64,000 nt of DNA from Neisseria flavescens (GTDB lineage Bacteria; Pseudomonadota; Gammaproteobacteria; Burkholderiales; Neisseriaceae). The stretch covers positions 2,167,883-2,231,882 of the forward strand of contig NZ_CP039886.1 of the NCBI RefSeq assembly GCF_005221285.1, given 5' to 3'. Numbering within the stretch: the first letter of the stretch is position 1; every line of letters starts with the position of its first letter. Under the pieces are notes generated by a model. It was given only the letters and a program-made list of their open reading frames with translations, searched no databases and was not told the DNA's origin. The position numbers were made by a program, and so were the translations under genes. This document shows, piece after piece, positions 32,486-42,157 of this stretch.

Positions 32486-33911
32486 ATGTACAAACCGTCT
32501 GCCTGCCTGATTCTGCTTCTCTCCGCCCCATCCTTGCCGCGCCGCGTTCTGATTTTTCAGACGACCGCACTGCACAACGCCTGTGGCAGGATACCCGCCA
32601 AACCATGCAGGAGCAGGAACAAAAAGTGCGCGAATATCATCTTGATATTTCTGCTCCATATACCGGGCAGACAGCCGAGAACGATTCCGAAACCGACCAA
32701 GGCGAGGCACTGTTTAATGCCGTCAACCGCAGCGATTGGCAAACCGTTCGACCGCTACTGGATCGTTATACCCGGCAAAGCGAATACAATCCCGATATCG
32801 CTTCGTTTGCCCGCACCTCGTTGGCTCGAGGCGAAGGCAGGTGGAAAGCCGCCAAACAAGAATACGAAACCCTGCTGCAACGCCATCCCGACTTCACACG
32901 CGGACGGCTTGATTACGCACGCCTGCTTTTTGAAGGCCGTCTGAACCGCGAAGCCTCTTCTGAATTTGCACGCTTTCAAAATGAAGACTTGCCTGAAGCT
33001 GTCAAAGAAAACATCGCCCATTTCCAAGATGCTTTAAACCAGCGTCAAAGCTGGAAGGGCAGCCTTTCCGTCGGTGCCGTTCACAACAGCAACATCAACG
33101 AAGGCAGCGGCAAAGTGTGGTGTAAAACCGAAATCGACGGCGAATGCTGGGAAGAATTTTCAGGCGATAAACCCATTTCCGCCAACGGCATCAAATACGA
33201 AGCCGCCGCCGTCCGCCGCTGGCAGGTTAAAGGACACCACGGCATCGCCGCCCGCGCGCTAGGCTACGGCCGCTTCTACCGCGATCATAAAGACTTCAAC
33301 GAACACACGCTCAACCTCAGCGCAGGCTACCAGTTTGAAAACCAGCGCCACACTTTCGCCCTTGCCCCACTCGTCGAATGGAACGGCAGCGGCGGCAAAA
33401 CCCTCAACCGTGCCTATGGTGTGCGCAGCAAATGGAATCTCGACAAGGGCGGTTGGACGTGGAACACGGAAGCCGAGTGGAAACGCCTTTCTTATGCAGA
33501 CAAAACCCGTTTGCTCGATGGCAGCCTAACACCCTGTCTTACTTTCCGCGCAACGACCTGATGCTCTACGGCGGTATAGACTGGCAACAGCGCAAAACGA
33601 AAGACCCTGTGGACAGCTATCGCCAAATTTCCGCATGGTTGGGTGCGGCAAAAATATTTGAAGCCGGTTTCGACGCTTCAATTTCTGCGACTTTCGGTAT
33701 CCGCAGCCATAGGGAAGAGAATGCTGTCCTCGAACAACGCCGCCGCGATAAAGAACAAACCTACCGCCTCAGCATAGGCGCTGACCGTTGGAAATTCGCC
33801 GGCCTCAAGCCCGTCCTCAGCTACAAACACCGCCGCGTCCACGGCAACACCGACTGGCTGTACAGCTACAAACAAAACGAAGTCGGTCTGTCGCTGGTCA
33901 AATCGTTCTAA
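32486..33911 (+). pseudogene. slam: Slam (surface lipoprotein assembly modulator), frameshifted
   Basis: The gene starts with a signal peptide (MYKPSACLILLLSAPSL). One base is missing near 32535, moving to a frame that reads AAPRSDFSDDRTAQRLWQD, then TPR-like repeats (SRNASDWQTVRPLL-type helices, GRWKAAKQEYETLLQRHPDF, GRLDYARLLFEGRLNREASS). The DUF560 beta-barrel begins at WKGSLSVGAVHNSNIN. A second missing base near 33525 separates LLDGSL from TLSYFPRNDLMLYGGIDW. The barrel ends with the terminal phenylalanine of SLVKSF. Total about 475 codons, usual for Slam. Two indels make it non-functional as written. Confidence 0.85.
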
Positions 33912-33929
33912 CGCAGGACGCAGAAACAC

Positions 33930-33965
33930 AAAGGTCGTCTGAAATTCAGTTTTCAGACGACCTTT
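33930..33965 (+). terminator. mucosa-dialect DUS inverted-pair terminator after slam
   Basis: AAAGGTCGTCTGAAA (33930-33944) and TTTCAGACGACCTTT (33951-33965). The core is AGGTCGTCTGAA, the N. mucosa/sicca dialect, unlike almost all other copies in the window. Confidence 0.88.
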
Positions 33966-33977
33966 TCGCGTTTTGAA

Positions 33978-34215
33978 TTATTCTCCATCTTTCACAGGAT
34001 GGTCGGGCAAGTACACATCGAAGCGGGTGCTTTTGCCCGTGTATTGGTAGGCGGGTTTTCGCCGTTGAGAAACTCGCCGAGGCGCGGGCGTTTGACGACG
34101 ACGCGTTTTTTAGCGACGGCGCGAGCGGCGGCAACTTGGATGGCACCGACAACGCTGTGGAAATACGACCTTTGCTGTTTTTTATGCGCCGTATTTTCTG
34201 CCCATATCCCATGCC
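33978..34215 (-). pseudogene. unidentified 3' gene fragment with a frameshift
   Basis: On the minus strand one frame reads HKKQQRSYFHSVVGAIQVAA and ARAVAKKRVVVKRPRLGEFL, then NGE. It shifts by one base near 34061 into NPAYQYTGKSTRFDVYLPDH followed by PVKDGE and stop. The composition is coding-like, and the basic segment suggests a nucleic-acid or ribosome-associated protein, but I do not recognise the family. There is no clear start. It lies in the accessory patch between slam and the MFS gene. Confidence 0.35.
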
Positions 34216-34378
34216 CTGCCTTTTAGATAGAAAGAACTTGAAAAACGGTGCGGATAGAAGTTTTGGCTATAATCAAAGCATTAGGATTTATTTAGCCCGC
34301 ATCAGTCCGTTTGCTAAAATCCTTTTATCCTGCCGCTTGATTTGGCAGCTTTTTTTCTAATAGGAACAAATCATAACC

Positions 34379-35593
34379 ATGACACACACACAGCAAAAAT
34401 CCCCCAACCTTTGGCTGGTTATCGCCGCTGCCGCCTCCATCCTGCTGATTACCATCGGTATGCGCATGACTATAGGGCTGTTTGTCCGTCCGGTCGTCGA
34501 CTCTACCGAGCTGAGCATCCAAGAGTTCAGCCTGATTATTGCCGTTTTCCAGTTGATGTGGGGCGTATCCCAGCCGCTTTCCGGCGCACTTGCCGACCGC
34601 TTCGGCGCGTTTAAGGTGTTGGGTGGCGGCGCACTGTTGCTGGTATCTGCCTGTCTGATGGTGCCGCAGATGCCGACTTATTGGGGGCTGATGCTGGCAA
34701 TCGGGCTGCTTTTTGCATTCGGCACTGGCTCGGGCGGTTTCTCCATCATCATGGGGCAGGTTGCGGCGAAAGTATCGCCGCACAAACGCGGTTTGGCTTC
34801 GGGGTTGGTCAACGCGGGCGGTTCGGCGGGGCAGTTTCTGTTTGCGCCGCTGTTGCAGGGTTTGTTGATATTGCCCGCCGTCGGCTGGACGGGGGCGTTT
34901 TACGTTTGGGGCGGCATCGCACTTTTAATCCTGCCGATTTCGTGGTGGCTGGCGGGCGGCAAAAACGCTGTCGCCACGCACCACACGTCGTCTGAAAACG
35001 GGCAAACGCTGGGACAGGCGATCAAAGCGGCGTTTAAAGACCGAAGCTACATCCTGCTGCACTTGGGCTTTTTTACCTGCGGTTTCCACATCGCGTTTTT
35101 GGTAACCCACCTGCCCAACGAAATCGCACTCTGCGGTCTGCCCGCTTCGGTCGCTTCGACTTCGATTGCGATTATCGGCTTGGCGAACATTGCGGGCTGC
35201 ATTTTTTCGGGCTGGTGTACGGGGCGGTTTTTGGGCAAATATGTTTTGTTCGGACTCTACGCCTCACGCGTGGCGATGGTGCTGATCTACCTTGCCGCCC
35301 CGAAAACCGACGTTAATTTCTACATTTTCGCCGCCGCGCTCGGCTTCACTTGGCTCGCCACCGTCGCTCCGACCGCTGCAATTACGGGCAAACTGTTCGG
35401 CACGCGCTATCTGGCGACGCTGTTCGGACTGACCATGTTGAGCCACCAAATCGGCGGCTTTTTAGGCTCGTATATCGGCGGCATCGTGATTTATCAATTC
35501 AACGATTACAGCTGGATGTGGTATGCCGATGCGGTGTTGGCGGGAACGGCGGCTTTGCTGAACCTGCCAATACGCGAAAAGAAAACGGCGTAA
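34379..35593 (+). CDS. MFS transporter
   Basis: 404 residues with twelve hydrophobic spans and the MFS loop 2-3 motif GALADRFGAFKVLGGG (about 66-81). A second half begins after the cytoplasmic loop near residues 196-220. It resembles oxalate/formate-antiporter-like or YbfB-like MFS carriers; the substrate is not clear. A mucosa-type DUS core GTCGTCTGAA (34987-34996) sits in the central loop and codes for S-S-E-N. No close partner genes, so its role is open. Confidence 0.85.
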   Translation: MTHTQQKSPNLWLVIAAAASILLITIGMRMTIGLFVRPVVDSTELSIQEFSLIIAVFQLMWGVSQPLSGALADRFGAFKVLGGGALLLVSACLMVPQMPTYWGLMLAIGLLFAFGTGSGGFSIIMGQVAAKVSPHKRGLASGLVNAGGSAGQFLFAPLLQGLLILPAVGWTGAFYVWGGIALLILPISWWLAGGKNAVATHHTSSENGQTLGQAIKAAFKDRSYILLHLGFFTCGFHIAFLVTHLPNEIALCGLPASVASTSIAIIGLANIAGCIFSGWCTGRFLGKYVLFGLYASRVAMVLIYLAAPKTDVNFYIFAAALGFTWLATVAPTAAITGKLFGTRYLATLFGLTMLSHQIGGFLGSYIGGIVIYQFNDYSWMWYADAVLAGTAALLNLPIREKKTA

Positions 35594-35737
35594 CCCACTT
35601 AAACCAAGCAAAGAACAAAGGTCTCGGCCTGATTTATGATGGAAACGCTGATTTTAAGAATATTGAACTTTAGCTGAATGGAAACAGGTTGCTTAAAAAC
35701 TAGGGGCTGTATTTTCGTTTTGAAAATTTAGAAAAAT

Positions 35738-36574
35738 TCAGACGGCCTTAAAGTGTTTCCAGACAGGACGGCATTGTTCGGGTAAGTCGGGACAGGCGCC
35801 GAGTATGCCGCCGCTGAAGTCGTTGGGGCGGTGGAAGTCGCTGCCTGTGCTGGCGAGAAAGTTGAAACGGTCGGCAAGCAGGGCATAGTTGAGGCGGTCG
35901 TTTTTACAGCAGTTGCCGCTGTGCACTTCAATCCCTGCGCCGCCGAGATTTTTAAATTCTTGAAACAGGTTTCGTTTGGCGGTGGCGGACAATTCATAGC
36001 GCATCGGGTGGGCGATAATGGCCATGCCGCCCGCGCCTGTAATCGCGGCTACACAGTCTTCCAGTGAGGCCCATTCATGTCTGACGGAACAGGATTTGCC
36101 GTCTCCCAGATATTTGGTAAATGCCTGCTGTTTGTTTTTGACATGGCCTTCGCGGATGAGGAATTCGGCAATGTGGGTGCGGCTGGCCATTTCTTTGTTG
36201 GCGGCCAATGCCAGCGCGCCTTCATACGCGCCTGTTATGCCTTTTTTCTCCAGTTTGGCCGCAATAGCTTCCAATCGTTTCAGACGGCCTTTGCGGACTT
36301 CGGCAAGCAGGTTTTGCAGGGTTTTGTTGTGTTCGTCAAAGTCCAAACCGACAACGTGGATGGTGCGGTCGCGCCAAGTGACGGATATTTCCACGCCGTT
36401 GACGAAGGGGAGGCCGAGGGTATCGGCTTCGGCGCGTGCTTCGGCAAGTCCGCCGGTATGGTCGTGGTCGGTCAGGGCGAGCAGGGTGCAACCGTTTTGA
36501 CGGGCGAGTCGGACAACTTCGGTTGGGGACAACATGCCGTCTGAAACGGTCGAATGGCAGTGTAAATCAATCAT
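35738..36574 (-). CDS. PHP-domain phosphoesterase (nucleoside 3',5'-bisphosphate phosphatase type)
   Basis: 278 residues. The metal-binding motifs are MIDLHCHSTVSDG (His4, His6), ALTDHDHTGG, GVEIS, IIAHPMRY and GSDFHRPN. The protein fits the TrpH/YciV group, known to dephosphorylate nucleoside 3',5'-bisphosphates and act as a 5'-3' exonuclease on short RNA. An AT-dialect DUS (36534-36545) lies near the N-terminus, and an AG-dialect one overlaps codons near residue 96. Confidence 0.88.
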   Translation of the reverse strand: MIDLHCHSTVSDGMLSPTEVVRLARQNGCTLLALTDHDHTGGLAEARAEADTLGLPFVNGVEISVTWRDRTIHVVGLDFDEHNKTLQNLLAEVRKGRLKRLEAIAAKLEKKGITGAYEGALALAANKEMASRTHIAEFLIREGHVKNKQQAFTKYLGDGKSCSVRHEWASLEDCVAAITGAGGMAIIAHPMRYELSATAKRNLFQEFKNLGGAGIEVHSGNCCKNDRLNYALLADRFNFLASTGSDFHRPNDFSGGILGACPDLPEQCRPVWKHFKAV

Positions 36575-36599
36575 GGTTTTGCTTTGAATTTTCTCAAAA

Positions 36600-36628
36600 A
36601 AGGCCGTCTGAACGTTTCAGACGGCCTT
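36600..36628 (-). terminator. DUS inverted-pair terminator after ponA
   Basis: AAGGCCGTCTGAA (36600-36612) and TTCAGACGGCCTT (36616-36628), 12 bp beyond the ponA stop. Confidence 0.85.
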
Positions 36629-36639
36629 GCTTTAGAACA

Positions 36640-39036
36640 TTAGAACAGAGAGTCCAGTTGTTGTCTGTTATTGTTGCCGGTATTGCTTGGCAGAACTGGG
36701 GTTTCGTCTGATTCTTCACGGGCTGGCGCAGTGTTGCTCTCGGCACGGCGGCGGTTTTCATTCGGAACGGCACGACGGGCAGGTTGGGCAGGACGCGGAG
36801 CAATGCCGCTGTTGTCCAAGGCCAGGTCGGAGCTGGTGGTCATGCGTTCGCGCATATACACTTCGCCGCCGTTTGTAACCACGCCTTCAGGGGCTTTCAT
36901 CGGTTTGACGCTGGTGCCTTTCAGGGCGAAGCGCATGTATTCTACCCAAACCGGTACGGCGATTGTACCACCGTAGCCTGCACGGCCCATGCTGCGCGGT
37001 TTGTCGAAACCGATATAGACGGCAGTCACAACGTTAGGGTTGAAGCCGACAAACCATGCGTCTTTGTTGTCGTTGGTGGTACCGGTTTTACCGGCGATGT
37101 CGGAGCGGCCCAGGGTGGCTGCACCGCGTGCGGTACCGACACGGACAACGTCCTGCATGATTTTGTACATGATGTAGGCGTTGCGCGGGTCAATGGCTTG
37201 GGGTGCATTTTCACCGGCTACCAAAGGTTGCATTTGCGCTCTCAGACGGCCTTGGCTGTCGTAGATTTTGTCGATGACGTGGGCAGATACTTTGTAACCG
37301 CCGTTGGCAAAGACGCTGTAACCTTCTGCAATACGCAACGGAGTGGTTTCGCCTGCACCCAAAGCCATAGACAGGCTGGCAGGGATTTCAGACGGCTTGA
37401 AGCCGAAGCGTTGGATGTATTGTTGCGCGTAGCCGATGCCGATAGACATCAGGATGCGGATGGACACCATGTTTTTCGACGCGGTCAAAGCCTGACGCAG
37501 CGTGATGTAACCGGCATAGCGGCCGTCAGAGTTTTTCGGGTTCCACGCTTTACCGTTTGCACCTTTGCCCGGCAGGGAGATCGGCGCATCGTTAATCATG
37601 GTGGAGGCAGTCATGCCTTTTGCCAAAGCGGCGGAATAAATGAACGGTTTGAACGTCGAGCCGGGTTGGCGCATGGCTTGAGTTGCGCGGTTGAAGGTTT
37701 TGCTGTGGTAGTCGTAGCCGCCGACCAATGCACGGACTGCACCGGTTTTCGCATCTAAAGACACCAATGCACCTTGCAACAAAGGCTCTTGAACGACGGT
37801 AAAGGTATCGCCGCTGCCTTTAACGCGAATGACGGAGCCGCGACGGATACGGTCATCCCCCATTTTTTCGTTGTTGACGGCACGGGCGGCAAAGCCTAAA
37901 GCGTGGTTGTTCAGCGTGACTTTACGGCCACTTGGCAACTGAATCTGTACACCTTTGCGTGAGGCTTCCAAGACAACCGCCGGAATCATTTTATCGACGG
38001 TGTAAAGTGTAGAAAGATATTGGCTGACAGTTTCTTCTACGTTATCGCTTTTGCTCAGGTCGATGTAGTTTTCTGCACCGCGGTAGCTGCTGCCGCGGTC
38101 GAAATTGCGCAAAACTTTACGCAGGGCTTCGGTGGCGACGCGCTGGTGTGCGGTATCGACGGTGGTATATACCTTGAAGCCTTGTGTGTAGGCATCTTCG
38201 CCGTATTTTTCAAACAGCTCCTGACGCGCCATCTCGGCAACATACAGGGCGCTTTGATCAATGTTTTGTACAAAACGCTCGTAATGCAACTCTTCTTTCA
38301 AAGCCTGATCGCGTTGCTGCAGGGTGATCATGCCTTCTTCCAGCATATTGTTCAGAATATAAGCTTGGCGCAGTTTGGCACGCTCAGGGTTTACAATCGG
38401 ATTGTAGGCGGAAGGTGCTTTAGGCAAGCCGGCCAACATGGCGGCTTCGGCTAATGTTAAATCATTAACATTTTTATTGAAATAAGTTTGGGCGGCGGAG
38501 GCAAAACCATAAGCGCGTTGACCCAAATAGATTTGGTTGAAGTACAGCTCCAAAATCTTGTCTTTGCTCAAAGACTGCTCGATTTTGTAGGCCAGCAGGG
38601 CTTCGTTGAATTTACGGGTGAATGAACGCTCGCTGCTCAGGTAGAAGTTTTTGGCAACCTGTTGCGTAATCGTACTGGCACCGGATTGAACACCGCCGGC
38701 CATGACGTTGCCGATTACGGCGCGAGCCACGCCCCAAACGTCCACACCCCAGTGGTCGTAGAAGCGTTTGTCTTCGGCGGCAATCACTGCGTCTTTCAAA
38801 ATTTTGGGGAAGTCGTCGATTTTGGTAAATTCACGCCGTTGTTCGCCGTAAACGCCAATGACTTGGCCGTCTGAAGAATAAATCGTCAGCGGCAATTTTG
38901 GTTTGTAGTGTTGTAAAGAGTCCAAAGACGGCAGTTTTGGATAGGTTACCAGAATTGCAATTGCAATCAGACCTACACCGAAAAGAGCCAGTCCTAATAA
39001 GAGACCCATGCAGGTCGTTATAATCTTTTTAATCAT
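36640..39036 (-). CDS. ponA: penicillin-binding protein 1A
   Basis: 798 residues, the length of meningococcal PonA. There is one N-terminal membrane anchor (residues 10-32) and a GT51 glycosyltransferase domain (VIAAEDKRFYDHWGVD, GASTITQQVAKNF, KDKILELYFNQIYLGQRAYG). The transpeptidase domain has the active-site serine in RQPGSTFKPF, SKN in TASKNMVS and KTGT. A low-complexity tail ends QQLDSLF. It synthesises and cross-links peptidoglycan. The start at 39036 (MIKKIITTC) matches the family. It is divergent from pilM, the usual Neisseria arrangement. Confidence 0.96.
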   Translation of the reverse strand: MIKKIITTCMGLLLGLALFGVGLIAIAILVTYPKLPSLDSLQHYKPKLPLTIYSSDGQVIGVYGEQRREFTKIDDFPKILKDAVIAAEDKRFYDHWGVDVWGVARAVIGNVMAGGVQSGASTITQQVAKNFYLSSERSFTRKFNEALLAYKIEQSLSKDKILELYFNQIYLGQRAYGFASAAQTYFNKNVNDLTLAEAAMLAGLPKAPSAYNPIVNPERAKLRQAYILNNMLEEGMITLQQRDQALKEELHYERFVQNIDQSALYVAEMARQELFEKYGEDAYTQGFKVYTTVDTAHQRVATEALRKVLRNFDRGSSYRGAENYIDLSKSDNVEETVSQYLSTLYTVDKMIPAVVLEASRKGVQIQLPSGRKVTLNNHALGFAARAVNNEKMGDDRIRRGSVIRVKGSGDTFTVVQEPLLQGALVSLDAKTGAVRALVGGYDYHSKTFNRATQAMRQPGSTFKPFIYSAALAKGMTASTMINDAPISLPGKGANGKAWNPKNSDGRYAGYITLRQALTASKNMVSIRILMSIGIGYAQQYIQRFGFKPSEIPASLSMALGAGETTPLRIAEGYSVFANGGYKVSAHVIDKIYDSQGRLRAQMQPLVAGENAPQAIDPRNAYIMYKIMQDVVRVGTARGAATLGRSDIAGKTGTTNDNKDAWFVGFNPNVVTAVYIGFDKPRSMGRAGYGGTIAVPVWVEYMRFALKGTSVKPMKAPEGVVTNGGEVYMRERMTTSSDLALDNSGIAPRPAQPARRAVPNENRRRAESNTAPAREESDETPVLPSNTGNNNRQQLDSLF

Positions 39037-39188
39037 GACAAGTAATAATTTTGCCATTAATGGCAATAAATAAAGTAAAATGGGAAACGATTTCTATCAG
39101 CCACAGTCAATACTGTGTAAAAAATAAGAAGTCCTTTACGGATAACGAAACAGTTACTCACTCCTAAATGATACAGGGAAGTCAAATC

Positions 39189-40280
39189 ATGCGCTTATTT
39201 AAAAGTACGAAAGATACCAAAACAGGCAAGGTTTCTAGCGGATTGAACAATCGCTCTGCCATCGGCGTCGATATCAGCCAACATGCCATTAAGATGGTAC
39301 AACTGACAGGCCGTAGTTTAAACCAAATTCAGCTGGAAAAATACGTTATTACCAAATTGCCTAAAAATATTGTCAAAGGCGACAAAATTCAAGACTACGA
39401 TCAGCTTGCCACTTACATCCAACATACTTACACACAATTACGCAGTTCTTGCAAAAATATTGTTGCGGCTGTGCCACAAAATTTGGCAACAGTCGAGCAA
39501 ATTATTTACAATCCGCGTGATACCGATTTGGACTTGGAAGAGTTTGTCGAGGCGGAAGTCGGCCAATTTGCGCCTATTGAAGAAATGAACTACGACTTTC
39601 AAGCCGAAGAAGTCGGTTCGGGCCAGCATGTTTTAGCTGTTGCCGCCAAAAAAGACGATGTCGAGCCGCGCATTGAAATGTTTGAAAATGCGGGCTTGCC
39701 TTTGTCTGCTTTGGACTTGGACTTGCTGGCGCAACGCAATGCCTTTGTCTATTGGATGAATACGCATGCTCCCGAAATGGCAGAGGAAAAAGTTGCCGTG
39801 TTCGGCATTCATGCGACGCAAATGTATGCCCTGATTCTGCAAAACGGCCGTATCCTCTACACACAAGAAACACCGGTCAGCACTGAGCAGCTCAATCAGC
39901 TGATTCAGCTTACTTATCAGGTAACGGAAGAAAAAGCCGCTCAAATGATGGCTTCCCAAAACAAGCCTTCCGACTACCAGTCTCAGATTGTCGACCGTTT
40001 TAATGTGCAGGTTGCGCAGGAAGTTCAGCGTGTTTTGCAATTTTACGATACCACGCAGGACATTGATTCTTTCACCAATATCAAACACATCCTGCTGACC
40101 GGCTTTACCGCTCAGCAGGCAGGTTTGGCGGAAAGCATTTTCTCGCAAACCAATACGGCAACAGAATATCTGCATCCGATTTCATATGTGGAACGCAGTG
40201 CAAAAGTAGAATTGCCGCAGTTTCAAATTGATGCGCCGTCACTGACTTTGGCGTTTGGATTGGCATTAAGGGGACTTTGA
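39189..40280 (+). CDS. pilM: type IV pilus assembly ATPase-like protein PilM
   Basis: 363 residues of the actin-like ASKHA fold, with SAIGVDISQHAIKMVQL near the N-terminus and the C-terminal ILLTGFTAQQAGLAESI. It binds the cytoplasmic tail of PilN and links the inner-membrane platform. The ATG at 39189 follows CAGGGAAG; an upstream ATG at 39168 is less likely. First gene of pilMNOPQ. Confidence 0.94.
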   Translation: MRLFKSTKDTKTGKVSSGLNNRSAIGVDISQHAIKMVQLTGRSLNQIQLEKYVITKLPKNIVKGDKIQDYDQLATYIQHTYTQLRSSCKNIVAAVPQNLATVEQIIYNPRDTDLDLEEFVEAEVGQFAPIEEMNYDFQAEEVGSGQHVLAVAAKKDDVEPRIEMFENAGLPLSALDLDLLAQRNAFVYWMNTHAPEMAEEKVAVFGIHATQMYALILQNGRILYTQETPVSTEQLNQLIQLTYQVTEEKAAQMMASQNKPSDYQSQIVDRFNVQVAQEVQRVLQFYDTTQDIDSFTNIKHILLTGFTAQQAGLAESIFSQTNTATEYLHPISYVERSAKVELPQFQIDAPSLTLAFGLALRGL

Positions 40281-40284
40281 GAAC

Positions 40285-40908
40285 ATGATCGAATTAACCA
40301 GAATCAACCTTCTTCCGTATCGTGAAGAGATTAAACAGCGCAAGCAGCAGCAATTCAAAGTATTGATGCTTGGTGCTTTTGCAGTGGGTTTGGGCTTGGC
40401 GGCCGCTACCTATCTCGGTATTGACAGCGTCATCAGCAATCAAGAAGGCCGCAACAACTTCCTGCAAACCGAAATCGACAGACTTGATAGAGAATTGGGC
40501 GAAATCGATAAACTTCGGCAAGAAAAAGAAGCCCTCTTGGCCAAGAAGCTGAAAGTGGAAGAGTTGCAGGAAAAACGCTATCAAGCGGCCTATATCCTTG
40601 ATTCTTTGAATGCGCTTACGCCCGATAATACTTATTTGACTGCGTTGGAAGCAGAAAGCCCGATCAGCTATAAAATCAGCGGCCATGCCGTCAGCGACAA
40701 TAAAATCGCCGTTATGATGCGCTCCCTGCCAAGTACAGGTATTTTCTTGCAGCCTGAATTGTTGAGCATTAAAAAAGTAGATAACTACCAAGAATTTACT
40801 TTGAAATCTTCAATCAACCAAGTGAATACGCCGGCTCCCGCACCGACAGCCCAAAGCAGCGGTGAAATGGCCGAACCTGTGGCAGAACCTGCTCCGGAGG
40901 CTCAATAA
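40285..40908 (+). CDS. pilN: type IV pilus alignment protein PilN
   Basis: 207 residues. The conserved cytoplasmic tail INLLPYREE (8-16), which docks into PilM, is followed by a membrane helix (about 27-46) and a coiled coil. A periplasmic ferredoxin-like domain and a Pro/Ala-rich tail complete it. It pairs with PilO; the pilN stop and the pilO start overlap. Confidence 0.94.
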   Translation: MIELTRINLLPYREEIKQRKQQQFKVLMLGAFAVGLGLAAATYLGIDSVISNQEGRNNFLQTEIDRLDRELGEIDKLRQEKEALLAKKLKVEELQEKRYQAAYILDSLNALTPDNTYLTALEAESPISYKISGHAVSDNKIAVMMRSLPSTGIFLQPELLSIKKVDNYQEFTLKSSINQVNTPAPAPTAQSSGEMAEPVAEPAPEAQ

Positions 40909-41579
40909 TGGCATCTAAAAACCTGAAACAATTGGACGTACAAAACCTGTACCTGCTCAATATGCCTTTAAAACTTTTGCTGGGAGGTTTGTTGATTGTC
41001 GGTATGTTGGCTTTGGGCTATGTCGGCGTATTTAAAGATCAGATTGAAACCTTAAATACGCAGGAAGCCAAAGAAGCAGAGCTGAAGGAAACCTTTAAGC
41101 GTAAAAGCATTCAGGCGGCAAGCTTGAACAATCTAAAGGCTGAATTGGCTTCGATTCGTTCTGCATTTGACGTTTTGTTGAAACAACTGCCGACCGATGC
41201 GGAAATTCCGAACCTGATTCAAGAGCTGCATCAGGCAGGTTCAACCAACGGACTGCGTTTGGACAGCGTTGCACCGCTCCAACCCGAAAACGATGGTCCG
41301 ATTCAAAAACTGCCGTATCAGATTTCCATCACAGGCAAATACTCACAGATCAGCCAATTTACCCGTGATGTAGGCGATTTGTCGCGCATTATTACGTTAG
41401 ATTCTTTGAAACTCGTGAAGGCAGGCGAGGACAAAGAAGGCAAAGGCAATAAAGGCGGGTTGACACTGAGCGCGATTGCGACGACTTACAAAGCCCGTCC
41501 TGCCGAAGAGATTGCTGCCGAATTGGCTGCGCAACAGGCACAAGAAGAAGGCAAACCTGCCGAGAATGAGCAAAAATAA
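40908..41579 (+). CDS. pilO: type IV pilus alignment protein PilO
   Basis: 223 residues with a membrane helix (about 20-42), a coiled coil (46-80) and a periplasmic ferredoxin-like fold. Its ATG shares one base with the pilN stop. It forms the PilN-PilO heterodimer that carries PilP toward the secretin. Confidence 0.94.
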   Translation: MASKNLKQLDVQNLYLLNMPLKLLLGGLLIVGMLALGYVGVFKDQIETLNTQEAKEAELKETFKRKSIQAASLNNLKAELASIRSAFDVLLKQLPTDAEIPNLIQELHQAGSTNGLRLDSVAPLQPENDGPIQKLPYQISITGKYSQISQFTRDVGDLSRIITLDSLKLVKAGEDKEGKGNKGGLTLSAIATTYKARPAEEIAAELAAQQAQEEGKPAENEQK

Positions 41580-41594
41580 AAGAATAGGGAAATT

Positions 41595-42137
41595 ATGAAA
41601 AAAATCATCTTACTTTTAAGTCTTCTTCCCTTGGCAGCCTGTACGCAAAGCTATGAAGATTTGATTCAATGGATGACGCAAACCCGTCAGGAAGCAAAAT
41701 CCAAGATTATTCCGTTTGAAGAGCCGACGGTTACATTACCTAAGCCGTATAGCCCGCCGAATTTTAAAGGCTTAAATGCGTTTGATTCACGTCGTTTGGA
41801 TACTGCCCCTAAAGGCGGCAATGCGCCGGATGTGAATCGTCCGAAAGAAACATTGGAAGCCTTCAGTTTGGAAAACATGGCCTTTGTCGGAACGCTTCAA
41901 AGCGGCGGCAAAGTTTCAGGATTTATCAAGGTCAACGACCATGTTTATACCGTTTATCCCGGAAACTACATCGGTCAGAATTATGGCATAATCCAAAGTA
42001 TTACCGAAGATAAAATTATCTTGACCGAGCAAGTTGAAGACAGCTACGGCAACTGGGTGTACCGGAAGGCCGAATTGCCATTGAGCAGTAAAGAGGCGGA
42101 CTCTTCCAATAGCTCAGATAGTTCGAATTCAAATTAA
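41595..42137 (+). CDS. pilP: type IV pilus lipoprotein PilP
   Basis: 180 residues. Lipoprotein signal LLSLLPLAAC (lipobox cysteine at 16), a linker, and a small beta domain (SLENMAFVGTLQSGGKVSGF, then VYPGNYIGQNYG) that contacts the PilQ N0/N1 region. A serine/asparagine-rich tail closes the protein. Confidence 0.95.
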   Translation: MKKIILLLSLLPLAACTQSYEDLIQWMTQTRQEAKSKIIPFEEPTVTLPKPYSPPNFKGLNAFDSRRLDTAPKGGNAPDVNRPKETLEAFSLENMAFVGTLQSGGKVSGFIKVNDHVYTVYPGNYIGQNYGIIQSITEDKIILTEQVEDSYGNWVYRKAELPLSSKEADSSNSSDSSNSN

Positions 42138-42157
42138 TTTAGGGGTCTCACTCGATT

